Source: Comamonadaceae bacterium
Lineage (GTDB): Bacteria > Pseudomonadota > Gammaproteobacteria > Burkholderiales > Burkholderiaceae_C
DNA length: 64,000 bases
Direction: 5' to 3'
Assembly: GCA_947450895.1 (NCBI GenBank)
Contig: CANFWT010000002.1
Span: 29,221-93,220 of the forward strand
Shown here: piece by piece, positions 18,405 to 28,882 of the stretch
Layout of the letters: each line of letters opens with the position of its first letter
Numbering within the stretch: position 1 is the first letter of the stretch
Translations under genes and position numbers: made by a program
Notes under the pieces: generated by a model
Seen by the model: the letters and a program-made list of their open reading frames with translations, nothing else
The model's database searches: none
Told to the model about the DNA's origin: nothing

Positions 18405-19577
18405 ATGCGCTCCATGAATTTAGTCGCCCAGCACCGCCCAGAGCTGCCCGCAACCCAGGGGCTGTGGGATATTTTTTGCCGGGTCATTGATAACTATGGT
18501 GACGTGGGCGTGTGCTGGCGCCTGGCCGCCGACCTGGCATCGCGTGGCCACACAGTGCGCCTGTGGCTTGACGATCCGCAGCCCCTGGCCTGGATGGCAC
18601 CGGGCGCGCTGCAGGGTCGCTGGCCGGGGATTGGGGTGTGGGCGTGGAGCGAGGCGTCCAATCCGCAGGTGGTCCAGGCGCTGGCGCCCGCCCAGGTGTG
18701 GGTGGAGAGTTTTGGCTGCGAACTGCCCGCCGCTTTTGTCGCCGCACGTGCCCGGGCACTTGGCGAGGTTACGCCACCGGTCTGGATCAACCTGGAATAC
18801 CTGAGCGCCGAAGGCCTTGTGGAGCGCTGCCATGCCCTGCCCTCGCCGGTAATGAGCGGGCCGGCCAAGGGCTGGACCAAGCATTTTTTCTATCCCGGCT
18901 TTACGCCACAAACCGGCGGACTGCTGCGCGAACCCCTTTTGAGCGAGCGACGCCCAGCCTTTAGCAGCGTCGAACGCCAAGCATTTTTGCGAAGCCTGGG
19001 TCTGCAGGACAGGGGCGAGGCGCTGGTGTCGCTTTTTTGCTATGACGGCGCGCCAGTGGATCGGCTGCTGGAGCGACTGCGCGCTGCAGCCCAGCCTGTG
19101 CATCTGCTGGTAACCGCAGGCAAGGCGCGTGCGCAGGTGGAGCGGGTGCTGGCAGGTGCTGCGGGTAGGAACAACCACCTGCAAGTGACCTTCCTCCCCT
19201 GGCTTTCGCAAACCGACTTTGACACATTGCTCTGGAGCTGCGCACTGAACTTTGTGCGTGGCGAAGACTCTCTGGTGCGCGCCCTGTGGGCAGGGCAGCC
19301 TTTTGTCTGGCAGATTTACCCGCAGGACGACGGCGCGCACCGGGCCAAGCTCGACGCCTTTTTAGATGCGGTTGATGCTCCCATGGTGGTGCGCACCTGG
19401 CACGCGCAGTGGAACGGCCTCGCACCGTGGCACATCGACACACCACCACCTGTGGACGATGCACTGCAATGGGGCCGATGGGCAAGGGCCGCCTCACGGC
19501 GTTTTTCGCAGCAAACCGACCTGACCAGCCAACTGCTAGCGTTCGTGGCCTCCCGGCTGGCGCCAAGCACGCAATGA
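18405..19577 (+). CDS. earP: EF-P arginine rhamnosyltransferase
   Basis: The protein of about 390 residues transfers rhamnose from dTDP-rhamnose to Arg32 of EF-P. The GT-B type fold begins with [22 protein letters not shown], whose Asp and the NYGD loop are typical of EarP. Later blocks are [25 protein letters not shown] and the donor-binding [26 protein letters not shown]. Length matches the family (370-390). Start is either ATG 18405 or 18414. efp follows 114 bases downstream in the same direction, the usual earP-efp neighbourhood. Confidence 0.95.
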   Translation: MRSMNLVAQHRPELPATQGLWDIFCRVIDNYGDVGVCWRLAADLASRGHTVRLWLDDPQPLAWMAPGALQGRWPGIGVWAWSEASNPQVVQALAPAQVWVESFGCELPAAFVAARARALGEVTPPVWINLEYLSAEGLVERCHALPSPVMSGPAKGWTKHFFYPGFTPQTGGLLREPLLSERRPAFSSVERQAFLRSLGLQDRGEALVSLFCYDGAPVDRLLERLRAAAQPVHLLVTAGKARAQVERVLAGAAGRNNHLQVTFLPWLSQTDFDTLLWSCALNFVRGEDSLVRALWAGQPFVWQIYPQDDGAHRAKLDAFLDAVDAPMVVRTWHAQWNGLAPWHIDTPPPVDDALQWGRWARAASRRFSQQTDLTSQLLAFVASRLAPSTQ

Positions 19578-19691
19578 AATGACGATAAAATCAGGGGCTT
19601 TGCTGCTTTTGAGCGCCGTATGCGCGCATCTCTCGCCCCGCCGCACCAAGCGGCCTAACCCGCAGACCGAGAAGAACCTTCTCCACCCATT

Positions 19692-20246
19692 ATGAAAATT
19701 GCCCAAGAAATTCGCGCCGGAAACGTCATCATGCACGGCAAAGACCCCATGGTCGTGCTTAAAACCGAATACAGCCGTGGCGGACGCAATTCCGCCACGG
19801 TTCGCATGAAGCTCAAGAGCTTGATCGCCAACTTTGGTACCGAAGTCGTGTTCAAGGCCGACGACAAAATGGACCAGGTCATTCTGGACAAAAAGGAGTG
19901 CACTTACTCCTACTTCGCTGATCCCATGTATGTGTGCATGGACGAAGAGTTCAACCAGTATGAAGTAGAAGCAGAGAACATGGGTGACTCGCTGAACTAC
20001 TTGGAAGACGGCATGTCGGTAGAAGTGGTCTTTTATGACGGCAAGGCCATCTCCGTGGAGCTGCCCACCAGCGTCGTGCGCGAAATCACCTGGACCGAGC
20101 CCGCCGTCAAAGGCGACACCTCGGGCAAAGTGCTCAAACCCGCCAAAATTGCCACCGGTTTCGAAATTGGCGTACCTATTTTTGTTGCCCAGGGCGACAA
20201 AGTTGAGATTGACACACGTACCGGCGAATACCGCAAGCGCGTCTAA
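19692..20246 (+). CDS. efp: Elongation factor P (Arg32 type)
   Basis: The 184-residue protein relieves ribosome stalling at polyproline stretches. It has the three beta-barrel domains of EF-P. The tip loop reads [12 protein letters not shown], placing an arginine at residue 32 instead of the lysine used by EpmA/EpmB systems; this matches the adjacent earP gene. The end [10 protein letters not shown] is typical. Confidence 0.98.
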   Translation: MKIAQEIRAGNVIMHGKDPMVVLKTEYSRGGRNSATVRMKLKSLIANFGTEVVFKADDKMDQVILDKKECTYSYFADPMYVCMDEEFNQYEVEAENMGDSLNYLEDGMSVEVVFYDGKAISVELPTSVVREITWTEPAVKGDTSGKVLKPAKIATGFEIGVPIFVAQGDKVEIDTRTGEYRKRV

Positions 20247-20285
20247 TCTGCGCAACAAGCGCGCCAAGCGGCGCCCACTGCGACA

Positions 20286-20316
20286 AAAAGCTCCCTCGGG
20301 AGCTTTTTTGTTTTTA
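20286..20316 (+). terminator. Rho-independent terminator after efp
   Basis: The stem AAGCTCCC/GGGAGCTT is followed by six T and a further T-rich tract, 40 bases past the efp stop. Confidence 0.9.
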
Positions 20317-20339
20317 CAGATCATTGACTGGCCGCCACG

Positions 20340-21245
20340 ATGTTTGACAATTCCCGCATGGAAAACACCAAAACCCTTTCCCCTGCCCAGGTGGCGAGCG
20401 AATGGCGCGAATTCAAGCACGACCCGCAAGACGTCTTGGGCGCCGATTCCACCCGACTGGCCTTTGCGGACCCAGAGTTTTTGCTGCGGCGAGAAACCCG
20501 GGGCATCCGTTTTGAGCTGGAGATGCTCAAACCGGAATTGGAGCTGAGTCGCCAAGGGATTGAACACACGGTAGTGGTGTTTGGCAGCGCCCGCTTCGTA
20601 TCGCCCGAAATGGCCGCTGAGCGCATGGCGCACGCGCAAAAAAGCGGTGATTCCGGTGCGATGGAGCGCGCCCAGCGCGACCTGCGCAACGCCAGTTGGT
20701 ACGACCAGTCGCGCCAGTTTGCGCGCCTGGTGGCAGGCTACAGCTTGCAGCGCCCCCAAGCAGACCAAATGTACATCTGCACTGGCGGGGGCCCCGGCAT
20801 CATGGAGGCCGCCAACCGAGGTGCCTTTGAAGTAGGTGCGGCCAATCTGGGCCTGAACATCACCCTGCCGCACGAGCAGCGTGTCAATCCCTATGTGACA
20901 CCGACCCTGCATTTCCAATTTCACTACTTTGCCGCGCGCAAGATGCATTTCATGATGCGCGCCAAGGCCTTGGTGGCCTTTCCTGGGGGCTACGGCACCC
21001 TGGACGAGCTGTTCGAGATCATCACCCTGGTGCAGACAAAAAAAGAAAAGCCAGTACCTATCATTTTGTACGGCAGCGCCTATTGGCAGCGTCTGATTGA
21101 CGTCGAGGTGATGATCGAAGCCGGCACCATTGAGCGCAAAGACCTTGGCGTGCTGCATTACTGCGACACGCCGCAGGCGGCGTGGGAGGCCATCAAGGAT
21201 TTTTACCAGCTCGGTGGCAGCGAGGCTGCTCCGCCGGTGGCCTGA
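20340..21245 (+). CDS. LOG-family (Rossmann) protein, putative nucleotide phosphoribohydrolase
   Basis: The 301-residue protein carries the LOG signatures FGSARF, CTGGGPGIMEAANRGA and, later, PGGYGTLDELFE. Proteins with PGGxGTxxE hydrolyse cytokinin riboside or other nucleoside monophosphates; many bacterial ones are misnamed lysine decarboxylases. This longer form, with about 100 residues before the Rossmann part, is the variety common in proteobacteria and its physiological substrate is not settled. ATG 20358 is an alternative start. It ends eight bases before the opposing MFS gene. Confidence 0.88.
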   Translation: MFDNSRMENTKTLSPAQVASEWREFKHDPQDVLGADSTRLAFADPEFLLRRETRGIRFELEMLKPELELSRQGIEHTVVVFGSARFVSPEMAAERMAHAQKSGDSGAMERAQRDLRNASWYDQSRQFARLVAGYSLQRPQADQMYICTGGGPGIMEAANRGAFEVGAANLGLNITLPHEQRVNPYVTPTLHFQFHYFAARKMHFMMRAKALVAFPGGYGTLDELFEIITLVQTKKEKPVPIILYGSAYWQRLIDVEVMIEAGTIERKDLGVLHYCDTPQAAWEAIKDFYQLGGSEAAPPVA

Positions 21246-21253
21246 ACAGCCGC

Positions 21254-22486
21254 TCAGGCCCGCAAATCCCAGGCCAGACGCGAGCCCAACGCCACCAGCG
21301 TACCCACGCTCCAAAACACCACGGAAACCCCCAGCACCGCACCCGCTGTGCCAAAGAGCAGCGGCATCACCACGCTGGAGAAGTTGATCGCCATCAGGCG
21401 CAGCCCCAGCGCCTGGCCGTGCTGGGCGTGCGGGGTGATCTGGTGCAAGGTGCTCATGATCATGGGTTGCACCGAGCCCAAAGAAACGCCCAGACAAACC
21501 GAACACAGGCCCATGGTCCAGGGCGAAACCATGAAGGGGTAGACGGCAAACAGAGCGGCGGTCGCCAACATGGCGCCGCTGAGCACCACCCACTCCTTCA
21601 AATGCGTTGCCACCAGCGGCATGGCCACGCGAACCGCTGCCGCCGCAATGGCGAATGCACCCAAAATCGTGCCAATCACCGACGCGCTGAACGCCCGCTC
21701 ATGGCCCAAAAGCGGGACGACGAAGGTGTGCACGTCCCAGCACGCGGACAACAACCAGTTCACCAGCAGCAGGCGGCGCATGGCGGGCACCCGTAACAGC
21801 GCCCAAGCCGACGCCGCGCGTTCATGGGGCGCAGTCACCACAACAGGCAACTCTTGCGTGGCGTGGATGCACCACCACGTCAGCAGCGGCAGCAGCGCCA
21901 TGAACAAAAAAGCGGCCCGAAAACCAACCAGCGGCACATCCGCCCCCAGCGCCGCCCCGGCGAAGTCGATCAGCAGCCCGGCGCTCACCGGCCCCAGAAA
22001 GTTCGATACCGCAGGTCCTATGGCCAGCCAGCTAAACACCTGCTTGAGCTCGGTCTTGTCCCGCGCCGCGCGCCCCACGTGGCGCTGCAAGGCAATAGAG
22101 GCCGCGCCGGTGGCCGCGCCCATGCACAAGGCGCTGGCACACAGCACCGGATAGACGGGGAAAAAAAACGACAGCAGCGCCCCCACCATGGCCACCACCA
22201 CGCCCAGGCCCATGGGCCGGCGCAGGCCGTGCTTGTCCGCGTAGCGACCGGCGGGCAGCGCCAAAAACACCTGGCTGAGTGAAAACAGCGCCAGCAAGAA
22301 ACCCACGTGCACCGCGCTGTGGCCCACGCGCAGGGCCAACAGCGGCGCGGCCATGCGCATGCCAGCCATGCTGGCGTGCAGGCAAATGTGGCCGCAAATC
22401 AGTCTCAGCAGCGCCCAGGCGCGGTCGGCTCCGCTCGGTGGCGGGCTTTCGCTGGACGGTTCAAGGGCCGCGTCGGCGCCCTTCAC
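21254..22486 (-). CDS. MFS transporter
   Basis: The 410-residue protein has about twelve hydrophobic segments. The loop between segments 2 and 3 reads PAGRYADKHGLRRPMG, the MFS motif A (normally GxxxDrxGrr). The substrate is unknown. It starts with GTG overlapping the rmuC stop (GTGA) and so is translationally coupled to rmuC. There is no strong reason to link it to the aromatic operon, though it is downstream on the same strand. Confidence 0.9.
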   Translation of the reverse strand: MKGADAALEPSSESPPPSGADRAWALLRLICGHICLHASMAGMRMAAPLLALRVGHSAVHVGFLLALFSLSQVFLALPAGRYADKHGLRRPMGLGVVVAMVGALLSFFFPVYPVLCASALCMGAATGAASIALQRHVGRAARDKTELKQVFSWLAIGPAVSNFLGPVSAGLLIDFAGAALGADVPLVGFRAAFLFMALLPLLTWWCIHATQELPVVVTAPHERAASAWALLRVPAMRRLLLVNWLLSACWDVHTFVVPLLGHERAFSASVIGTILGAFAIAAAAVRVAMPLVATHLKEWVVLSGAMLATAALFAVYPFMVSPWTMGLCSVCLGVSLGSVQPMIMSTLHQITPHAQHGQALGLRLMAINFSSVVMPLLFGTAGAVLGVSVVFWSVGTLVALGSRLAWDLRA

Positions 22487-23913
22487 AGCAAACTGGCCCC
22501 GGCGTCGCTGTCAAAGTCCTTGTCCTGCGGAATCAGCGCTGCTACCTGCGACTCGGGCAGGCTTTCGACTTTTTTCAGCGCCCGGCCCATGGCGCGGCTG
22601 CGCACTTCGGCACCGTCCAGGGTTTTGAGCACGGTCTCGGTCTGCGACTTGACCCTGGAGAGCACGTCGCCAAACTTGCCAAACTCGGTTTTGACCGCGC
22701 CCAGCACCTGCCAGACCTCGCTGGAGCGCTTTTCCAGCGCCAGGGTGCGAAAGCCCATTTGCAGCGAACTCAGCATGGCCAGCAGCGTGGTGGGCCCGGC
22801 CAGGGTGATGCGGTGCTCGCGCTGCAGCGCCTCCATCAGGCCGGGTCGGCGCAGCACTTCGGCGTACAGACCTTCGGTGGGCAAGAACAAAATCGCAAAG
22901 TCGGTGGTGTACGGCGGCTCTACGTACTTTTCGGCAATCGACTTGGCCTCCAAACGGATGCGCAGCTCCAGCGCCTTGCCCGCCTCGGCGGCGTCAGCAA
23001 CGTGCGCCCGGCCCTGGGCGTCGAGCAGGCGCTCGTAATCTTCGTTGGGAAATTTGGCGTCTATGGGCAGCCACAGCGGCGCGCCGTCGTCCGACTTGCC
23101 CGGCAGCTTGATGGCAAAGTCGACCACGTTTTTGCTGCCCGGGCGGGTGGCCACCTGGGCGGCGTATTGCTCGCTGACAAACACTTGCTCGAGAAGCGAA
23201 GCCAGCTGCGCCTCGCCAAAAATGCCGCGCGTCTTGACGTTGGTGAGCAGGTGTTTGAGGTCGCCCACGCCCTGGGCCAGGGTTTGCATTTCGCCCAGAC
23301 CTTTGTGCACTTGCTCCAACTGATCAGCCACTTGCTTAAAGCCCGCGCCCAGGCGGGCTTGCAGGGTGGTTTGCAGCTTTTCGTCCACCGTGGCGCGCAT
23401 TTCGTCCAACTTGGCGGCGTTGGTGGTTTGCAGCTGGGCGAGTTGGGCGTCCAGGGTTTGACGCACCTCCGTCAGGGTTCGGGCGCTGGTTTCGCTCAGT
23501 TCGGCAATGCGCCGGGCGTTGGATTCGCTCAGGCCCGTGAGCTGCGTGCTCAGTGTGTCCGAGAGCGACTTTTGCAAACCGGCGAGTTGCAGGCCAAAGG
23601 CGTCAATCTGGGTGTTTTGGGTGCGCGTGGCCTCTGCCGCTTGTTGCGTCAGCGTTTGCTGAAAGGTGGCCAGGTTCTGCGCGGACTCCTGGCGGCCATC
23701 GCGCGCCGACTCGCTCACCTCGCGGCGCAGCTCGCGCTCCAACCGGTCCATGCGTTCGGCGCTGGCGTGCAGCAGTTGAAGCAGCTCGGCGTGCGCCTGG
23801 GCTGCAGTTGCCGCCGCGCTGCCGTCGCTGCGCCGTCGCAAGGCCCAAACAGCCAGGGCTACGTTAAGCACCAGCAACACCACCAAACCAACCATTGCAT
23901 CGTTCAAAGCCAT
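22483..23913 (-). CDS. rmuC: RmuC-family protein (DNA recombination)
   Basis: From the ATG at 23913 the protein has 476 residues: an N-terminal membrane anchor (VGLVVLLVLNVALAVWAL), a long coiled coil with repeated Gln/Thr/Leu (about residues 35-190), and a C-terminal nuclease-like RmuC domain with TRGIFGEAQL, VDFAIKLPGK, LPIDAKFPNEDYERL and PTEGLYAEVLRRPGL. RmuC limits inversions at short repeats and acts on broken DNA; the IDAKFP motif corresponds to its restriction-endonuclease-like core. An upstream Met at 23931 is possible. Confidence 0.94.
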   Translation of the reverse strand: MALNDAMVGLVVLLVLNVALAVWALRRRSDGSAAATAAQAHAELLQLLHASAERMDRLERELRREVSESARDGRQESAQNLATFQQTLTQQAAEATRTQNTQIDAFGLQLAGLQKSLSDTLSTQLTGLSESNARRIAELSETSARTLTEVRQTLDAQLAQLQTTNAAKLDEMRATVDEKLQTTLQARLGAGFKQVADQLEQVHKGLGEMQTLAQGVGDLKHLLTNVKTRGIFGEAQLASLLEQVFVSEQYAAQVATRPGSKNVVDFAIKLPGKSDDGAPLWLPIDAKFPNEDYERLLDAQGRAHVADAAEAGKALELRIRLEAKSIAEKYVEPPYTTDFAILFLPTEGLYAEVLRRPGLMEALQREHRITLAGPTTLLAMLSSLQMGFRTLALEKRSSEVWQVLGAVKTEFGKFGDVLSRVKSQTETVLKTLDGAEVRSRAMGRALKKVESLPESQVAALIPQDKDFDSDAGASLL

Positions 23914-23995
23914 CGTCCTCCAAACCAGCATTGTGGTTCAGATTGAAGCGAAGGCGCTGTGCTGCGGCGCGTTGCGCCAGGCGCGCCGTACGGTC

Positions 23996-24856
23996 TCAGG
24001 CCTTGCGTGCGGCCAGCAAAGCGTCAGCGTAGGCTTGCCAGGGCGCGGCGTTGCCAACGCCAGCCAGCACGCCCGCACGGGCCTGATCGGCCACCCACTG
24101 GTGTTTTTCGGCAATCGCCTGGGCCATGGTCGGGGCAAAACCGGCTTCACGTACCGTCGTGGCACATTCGCGCATTTCTTCGGCACGGCGCTTGCCGTGC
24201 TGGGCCACGCGGCTGAAGAAGTAGCCGCCGGTCTTTTCCCAATCAATCGACGGAAAGGTCTGCGCCAAGGTCGGCAACACATGGGCTTCTACCCCGTAGG
24301 CCCGCGCGGTGGCGTAGCTCTCGATCACCAGGGCCTCCAGGCCTTTGATCATCACGCTGCGGCACATTTTGATGGCCGAGGCCACGCCAATGGTAGGCGC
24401 CACGGCGGTCGCGTCCATGCCCATGGCCTTGCAGCGCAGGGCCATGGTCTGCGCCTGCGGCCCGCCCAGCAGCATGGGCACACGGATGCCGTGGGGTGGT
24501 ACCGAGGTCATGACGCCGGCCTCCACATAGTGCGCGCCTGCGGCTTCAACAGCCTGCGCGGCCTGTACTTTGGTGCCGGGCGAGGCGGAGTTCAAATCCA
24601 GAAACACCGCTCCAGCACGCAAGTGCTGCGCGGCCTCTTGTGCCACCGCCAGCGTGTTGGCGGCGGTCACCGCCGAAATGACGAGGTCGCAGTTCTTCGC
24701 CAGATCTTGCATGGAGGCGCAGGCCTGCACCTCAGGCGCCGGATTGCGCAAATCAATGTCCCACACCCGCACCGAAGCGAAATGCGCGCCCAGGCCGGCC
24801 GCAAAAATGCGCCCCACCTCCCCATAGCCAATCAGCCCCAAGTGTTGCAATTGCAT
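23996..24856 (-). CDS. NAD(P)-binding 6PGDH-like dehydrogenase with DUF1932 C-terminus
   Basis: The 286-residue protein begins with a Rossmann motif LGLIGYGEVGRIFAAGL (residues 5-21) and ends in an all-helical DUF1932-type domain (SAIKMCRSVMIKGLEALVIE, about residues 185-205). Family relatives are beta-hydroxyacid dehydrogenases, but the DUF1932 group has no firmly assigned reaction. It starts 11 bases after ligC and is the last gene of the aromatic operon, so a role in protocatechuate or related acid catabolism, for instance reducing or oxidising a keto/hydroxy acid intermediate, is a fair guess only. An earlier Met at 24916 overlaps ligC and is less likely. Confidence 0.85.
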   Translation of the reverse strand: MQLQHLGLIGYGEVGRIFAAGLGAHFASVRVWDIDLRNPAPEVQACASMQDLAKNCDLVISAVTAANTLAVAQEAAQHLRAGAVFLDLNSASPGTKVQAAQAVEAAGAHYVEAGVMTSVPPHGIRVPMLLGGPQAQTMALRCKAMGMDATAVAPTIGVASAIKMCRSVMIKGLEALVIESYATARAYGVEAHVLPTLAQTFPSIDWEKTGGYFFSRVAQHGKRRAEEMRECATTVREAGFAPTMAQAIAEKHQWVADQARAGVLAGVGNAAPWQAYADALLAARKA

Positions 24857-24867
24857 CGCAGCAAACC

Positions 24868-25827
24868 TCAAGCGGCGTTGAGTTGCTGCTCCAGCGCGTG
24901 CAGCACCCCGTAGCACGGCAGCACCTGCGCCACGCTGGCGTTGGGCTCGCGGCCTTCGCGGATGGCGCTGAAAAATTCGCGGTCTTGCAGCTCAATGCCG
25001 TTCATGGAAACTGCCACCTGAGACACGTCGATTTTTTCCTCTTTGCCGGTAAACAGATCGTCGTAGCGCGCCAAATAGGTGCCGGTGTCGCCGATGTAGC
25101 GAAAGTAGGTGCCCAGGGGGCCGTCGTTGTTAAAGCTCAGGCTCAGGGTGCAGATGGCGCCGTTGGCCGCTTGCAGCTGGATGCTCATGTCCATGGCAAT
25201 GCCCAAGGTGGGGTGGACGGGGCCTTGCAGGGCGTTGGCTTTGACGATGGGGCTGCCCGCCTGGTAGGCGAACAGGTCTACCGTGTGCGCCGCGTGGTGC
25301 CATAGCAGATGGTCGGTCCAGCTGCGGGGCTGGCCCAGGGCGTTCATATTGCTGCGGCGAAAAAAATAGGTTTGCACGTCCATTTGCTGGATGTTGAAAT
25401 CGCCCGCCTGAATTTTGTTGTGCACCCATTGGTGGCTGGGGTTAAAGCGCCGGGTGTGGCCGCACATGGCCACCAGGCCTTTTTCTTGCGCCACCTGCAC
25501 CACTTCAGAGGCGTCGCTCCAGCTATCAGCCAGCGGAATTTCCACCTGCACGTGCTTGCCCGCGCGCAGGCATGCCAGGGTCTGGGACGCATGCATTTGC
25601 GTGGGTGTGCACAAAATTACCGCATCCACTTCGGGCAAGGCCAGGCTGTCCGCCAAGTCCGTGCTGACGTGGGCGATGCCGTATTTGCGCGCCACTTCTT
25701 GCGTTTTTTCCAGCGCGCGACCCACCAGCGAAACCACTTCTACGCCTTCGATATTCTTGATACCGTCCAGGTGCTTGATGCCAAAGGCACCGGCGCCCGC
25801 CAGGGCGACTTTGAGGGTTTTAGACAT
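24868..25827 (-). CDS. ligC: 4-carboxy-2-hydroxymuconate-6-semialdehyde dehydrogenase
   Basis: The 319-residue Gfo/Idh/MocA-family enzyme oxidises the hemiacetal form of the protocatechuate ring-cleavage product to 2-pyrone-4,6-dicarboxylate with NADP+. The Rossmann start is VALAGAGAFGIKHLDGI; VILCTPTQMHASQTLACLRAGKHVQVEIP is the usual dinucleotide/active-site tract, and HTRRFNPSHQW and DHLLWHHAAHTVDLF fit the LigC/PmdC family. Its ATG directly abuts the ligB stop. Assignment rests on family pattern and the complete lig neighbourhood. Confidence 0.95.
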   Translation of the reverse strand: MSKTLKVALAGAGAFGIKHLDGIKNIEGVEVVSLVGRALEKTQEVARKYGIAHVSTDLADSLALPEVDAVILCTPTQMHASQTLACLRAGKHVQVEIPLADSWSDASEVVQVAQEKGLVAMCGHTRRFNPSHQWVHNKIQAGDFNIQQMDVQTYFFRRSNMNALGQPRSWTDHLLWHHAAHTVDLFAYQAGSPIVKANALQGPVHPTLGIAMDMSIQLQAANGAICTLSLSFNNDGPLGTYFRYIGDTGTYLARYDDLFTGKEEKIDVSQVAVSMNGIELQDREFFSAIREGREPNASVAQVLPCYGVLHALEQQLNAA

Positions 25828-27149
<1,322 letters not shown>

Positions 27150-27151
27150 GG

Positions 27152-28081
27152 CTACTCCTGGTTCCAGTACAAGCGCATCGGGTTGTCCACCAGCAGCTTG
27201 CGCTGCAGCGCTGCCGTGGTGGCGATGTGGGGAATAAAGTCGACCAGCAGGCCGTCGTCGGGCATGTGGTCTTTCAAATTGGGGTGCGGCCAGTCGGTAC
27301 CCCAGAGCACGCGGTCGGGAAACTCTTCGACGATGGCGCGGGCGAAGGGAATCACGTCGCGGTAGGCATTTTGCTCACCCTGCAGGGCCTTGGGTCCGGT
27401 AACGCTCAGGCGTTCGGGGCAACTCACCTTGCTCCAGACATTGGGATGCTCGCGCATGAACCTCTGAAAAAGCGCGAATTGCGGCCCGTTCAGGGGCAGC
27501 GATACGTCAGGGCGGCCCATGTGGTCCACCACCACGGTGGTGGGCAGTGCGGTAAAAAAGTCCCAAAGCTCGGGCAGGTCCACCGCCTCAAAATAAATCA
27601 CCACATGCCAGCCCCAGGCCTTGATGCGCTGGGCAATTTCCAGCAATTCGTCCTTGGGCGTGAAATCCACCAAGCGCTTGACAAAGTTAAAGCGCACGCC
27701 GCGCACGCCCGCCTCGTGCATGGCCTGCAACTCAGCGTCGCTCACGCTGCGTTTGACCGTGGCCACGCCGCGCGCCATGCCGCCTGCGTGCAGCAAAGCA
27801 TCCACCATCGCCCGGTTATCGGCGCCGTGGCAGGTGGCTTGCACGATCACGTTGCGGGCAAAACCCAGGTGGTCGCGCAGCGCAAAGAGCTGGCCTTTGG
27901 AGGCGTCGCAGGGCGTGTACTTGCGCTCGGGCGCATAAGGAAACTCCGCGCCCGGTCCGAACACGTGGCAATGCGCGTCCACGCTGCCCGGCGGCAGCGC
28001 AAAGCGCGGCTTACTGGGGCCGCTGTACCAGTCCAGCCAGCCGGGGGTCTTGGTGAAATCGCCGGAAGTGGGTTTCGTCAT
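27152..28081 (-). CDS. ligI: 2-pyrone-4,6-dicarboxylate lactonase
   Basis: The 309-residue amidohydrolase-superfamily enzyme opens 2-pyrone-4,6-dicarboxylate to 4-oxalomesaconate. Its metal/active-site motif VDAHCHVFGPG (about residue 33) is followed by LGFARNVIVQATCHG, YFEAVDLPELWDF, VDHMGRPDV and WGTDWPHPN with the conserved Asp. These are the LigI/PmdD signatures. The start at 28081 (MTKPTSGDF) is preferred over a Met nine codons earlier. It lies 115 bases after ligK. Confidence 0.95.
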   Translation of the reverse strand: MTKPTSGDFTKTPGWLDWYSGPSKPRFALPPGSVDAHCHVFGPGAEFPYAPERKYTPCDASKGQLFALRDHLGFARNVIVQATCHGADNRAMVDALLHAGGMARGVATVKRSVSDAELQAMHEAGVRGVRFNFVKRLVDFTPKDELLEIAQRIKAWGWHVVIYFEAVDLPELWDFFTALPTTVVVDHMGRPDVSLPLNGPQFALFQRFMREHPNVWSKVSCPERLSVTGPKALQGEQNAYRDVIPFARAIVEEFPDRVLWGTDWPHPNLKDHMPDDGLLVDFIPHIATTAALQRKLLVDNPMRLYWNQE

Positions 28082-28196
28082 AAAGGGGCGTGAAAAAAAC
28101 GGTGGCAAGAGGTGCTTGTGCGCCGCAGCCTGGCGATTTCTGTCCGCAGGACAGCATGAGCCAGGATGCGGTGCGCAAGCGCCGAGGCGAGGTGCG

Positions 28197-28880
28197 TCAA
28201 TCGATGTATTTCAGTCCAGCCGCAGCCAGGGGTTCGCGCATCTTGTACATATCCAGGCCCAGCACGCCGGCGGCCAGCTTGGCGCGCTTTTCACCTTCAA
28301 AGCTCTCGCGCTTCTCAGCCGCGTCGGCCACGGTTTGGGCCATGGCGGCGGGCACTACGACCACGCCGTCCACATCAGCCACCACCACGTCCCCGGGGTT
28401 GACGATGGCGCCAGCGCATACGACCGGGATATTGACCGAGCCCAGCGTCGCCTTGATCGTGCCCTTGGCGTGAATGGCCTTGCTGAACACCGGAAAGCCC
28501 ATGCGTTCGAGCTCGTCCACGTCGCGCACGCCGCCGTCGATGACCAGCCCACGCGCGCCGCGCGCCTGAAAGCTGGTGGCCAGCAGGTCGCCAAAAAAGC
28601 CGTCCTCGTTCTCGCTGGTGCAAGCCGCCACCGCCACGTCGCCCGGCTGCAATTGCTCGGCGGCCACGTGCATCATCCAGTTGTCGCCGGGCTGCAGCAG
28701 CACGGTCACTGCCGTGCCGCAGATGCGGGCGCCCCGGTAGACAGGGCGCATATAGGGCTTCATGAGGCCTACGCGGCCCATGGCCTCGTGGATAGTGGCC
28801 ACGCCAAAGCGGCCCAGTTTTTCCACCGCCGCCGCGTCGGCGCGGACGATGTTGCGTTTGACGATGCCAAGCGTTGTCAT
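28197..28880 (-). CDS. ligK: 4-carboxy-4-hydroxy-2-oxoadipate aldolase
   Basis: The 227-residue class II aldolase of the RraA-like fold splits 4-carboxy-4-hydroxy-2-oxoadipate into pyruvate and oxaloacetate, the last step of the pathway; homologues also decarboxylate oxaloacetate. Visible motifs are the start of the fold ([10 protein letters not shown]), [21 protein letters not shown], and [14 protein letters not shown] with the Arg and Asp that bind substrate and metal. It is two bases after ligJ. Confidence 0.96.
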   Translation of the reverse strand: MTTLGIVKRNIVRADAAAVEKLGRFGVATIHEAMGRVGLMKPYMRPVYRGARICGTAVTVLLQPGDNWMMHVAAEQLQPGDVAVAACTSENEDGFFGDLLATSFQARGARGLVIDGGVRDVDELERMGFPVFSKAIHAKGTIKATLGSVNIPVVCAGAIVNPGDVVVADVDGVVVVPAAMAQTVADAAEKRESFEGEKRAKLAAGVLGLDMYKMREPLAAAGLKYID

Positions 28881-28882
28881 GG

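Noticed and set aside
19536..21593. Open frame of 685 codons on the minus strand across efp and the LOG gene
   Set aside because: It lies antisense to two certain genes. Its protein is rich in His, Gly and Arg with no domain. Long antisense frames are common in GC-rich genomes.
22279..23946. Open frame of 555 codons on the plus strand opposite rmuC
   Set aside because: Composition is dominated by Arg, Gly and Gln, as expected from the complement of the rmuC coiled coil.
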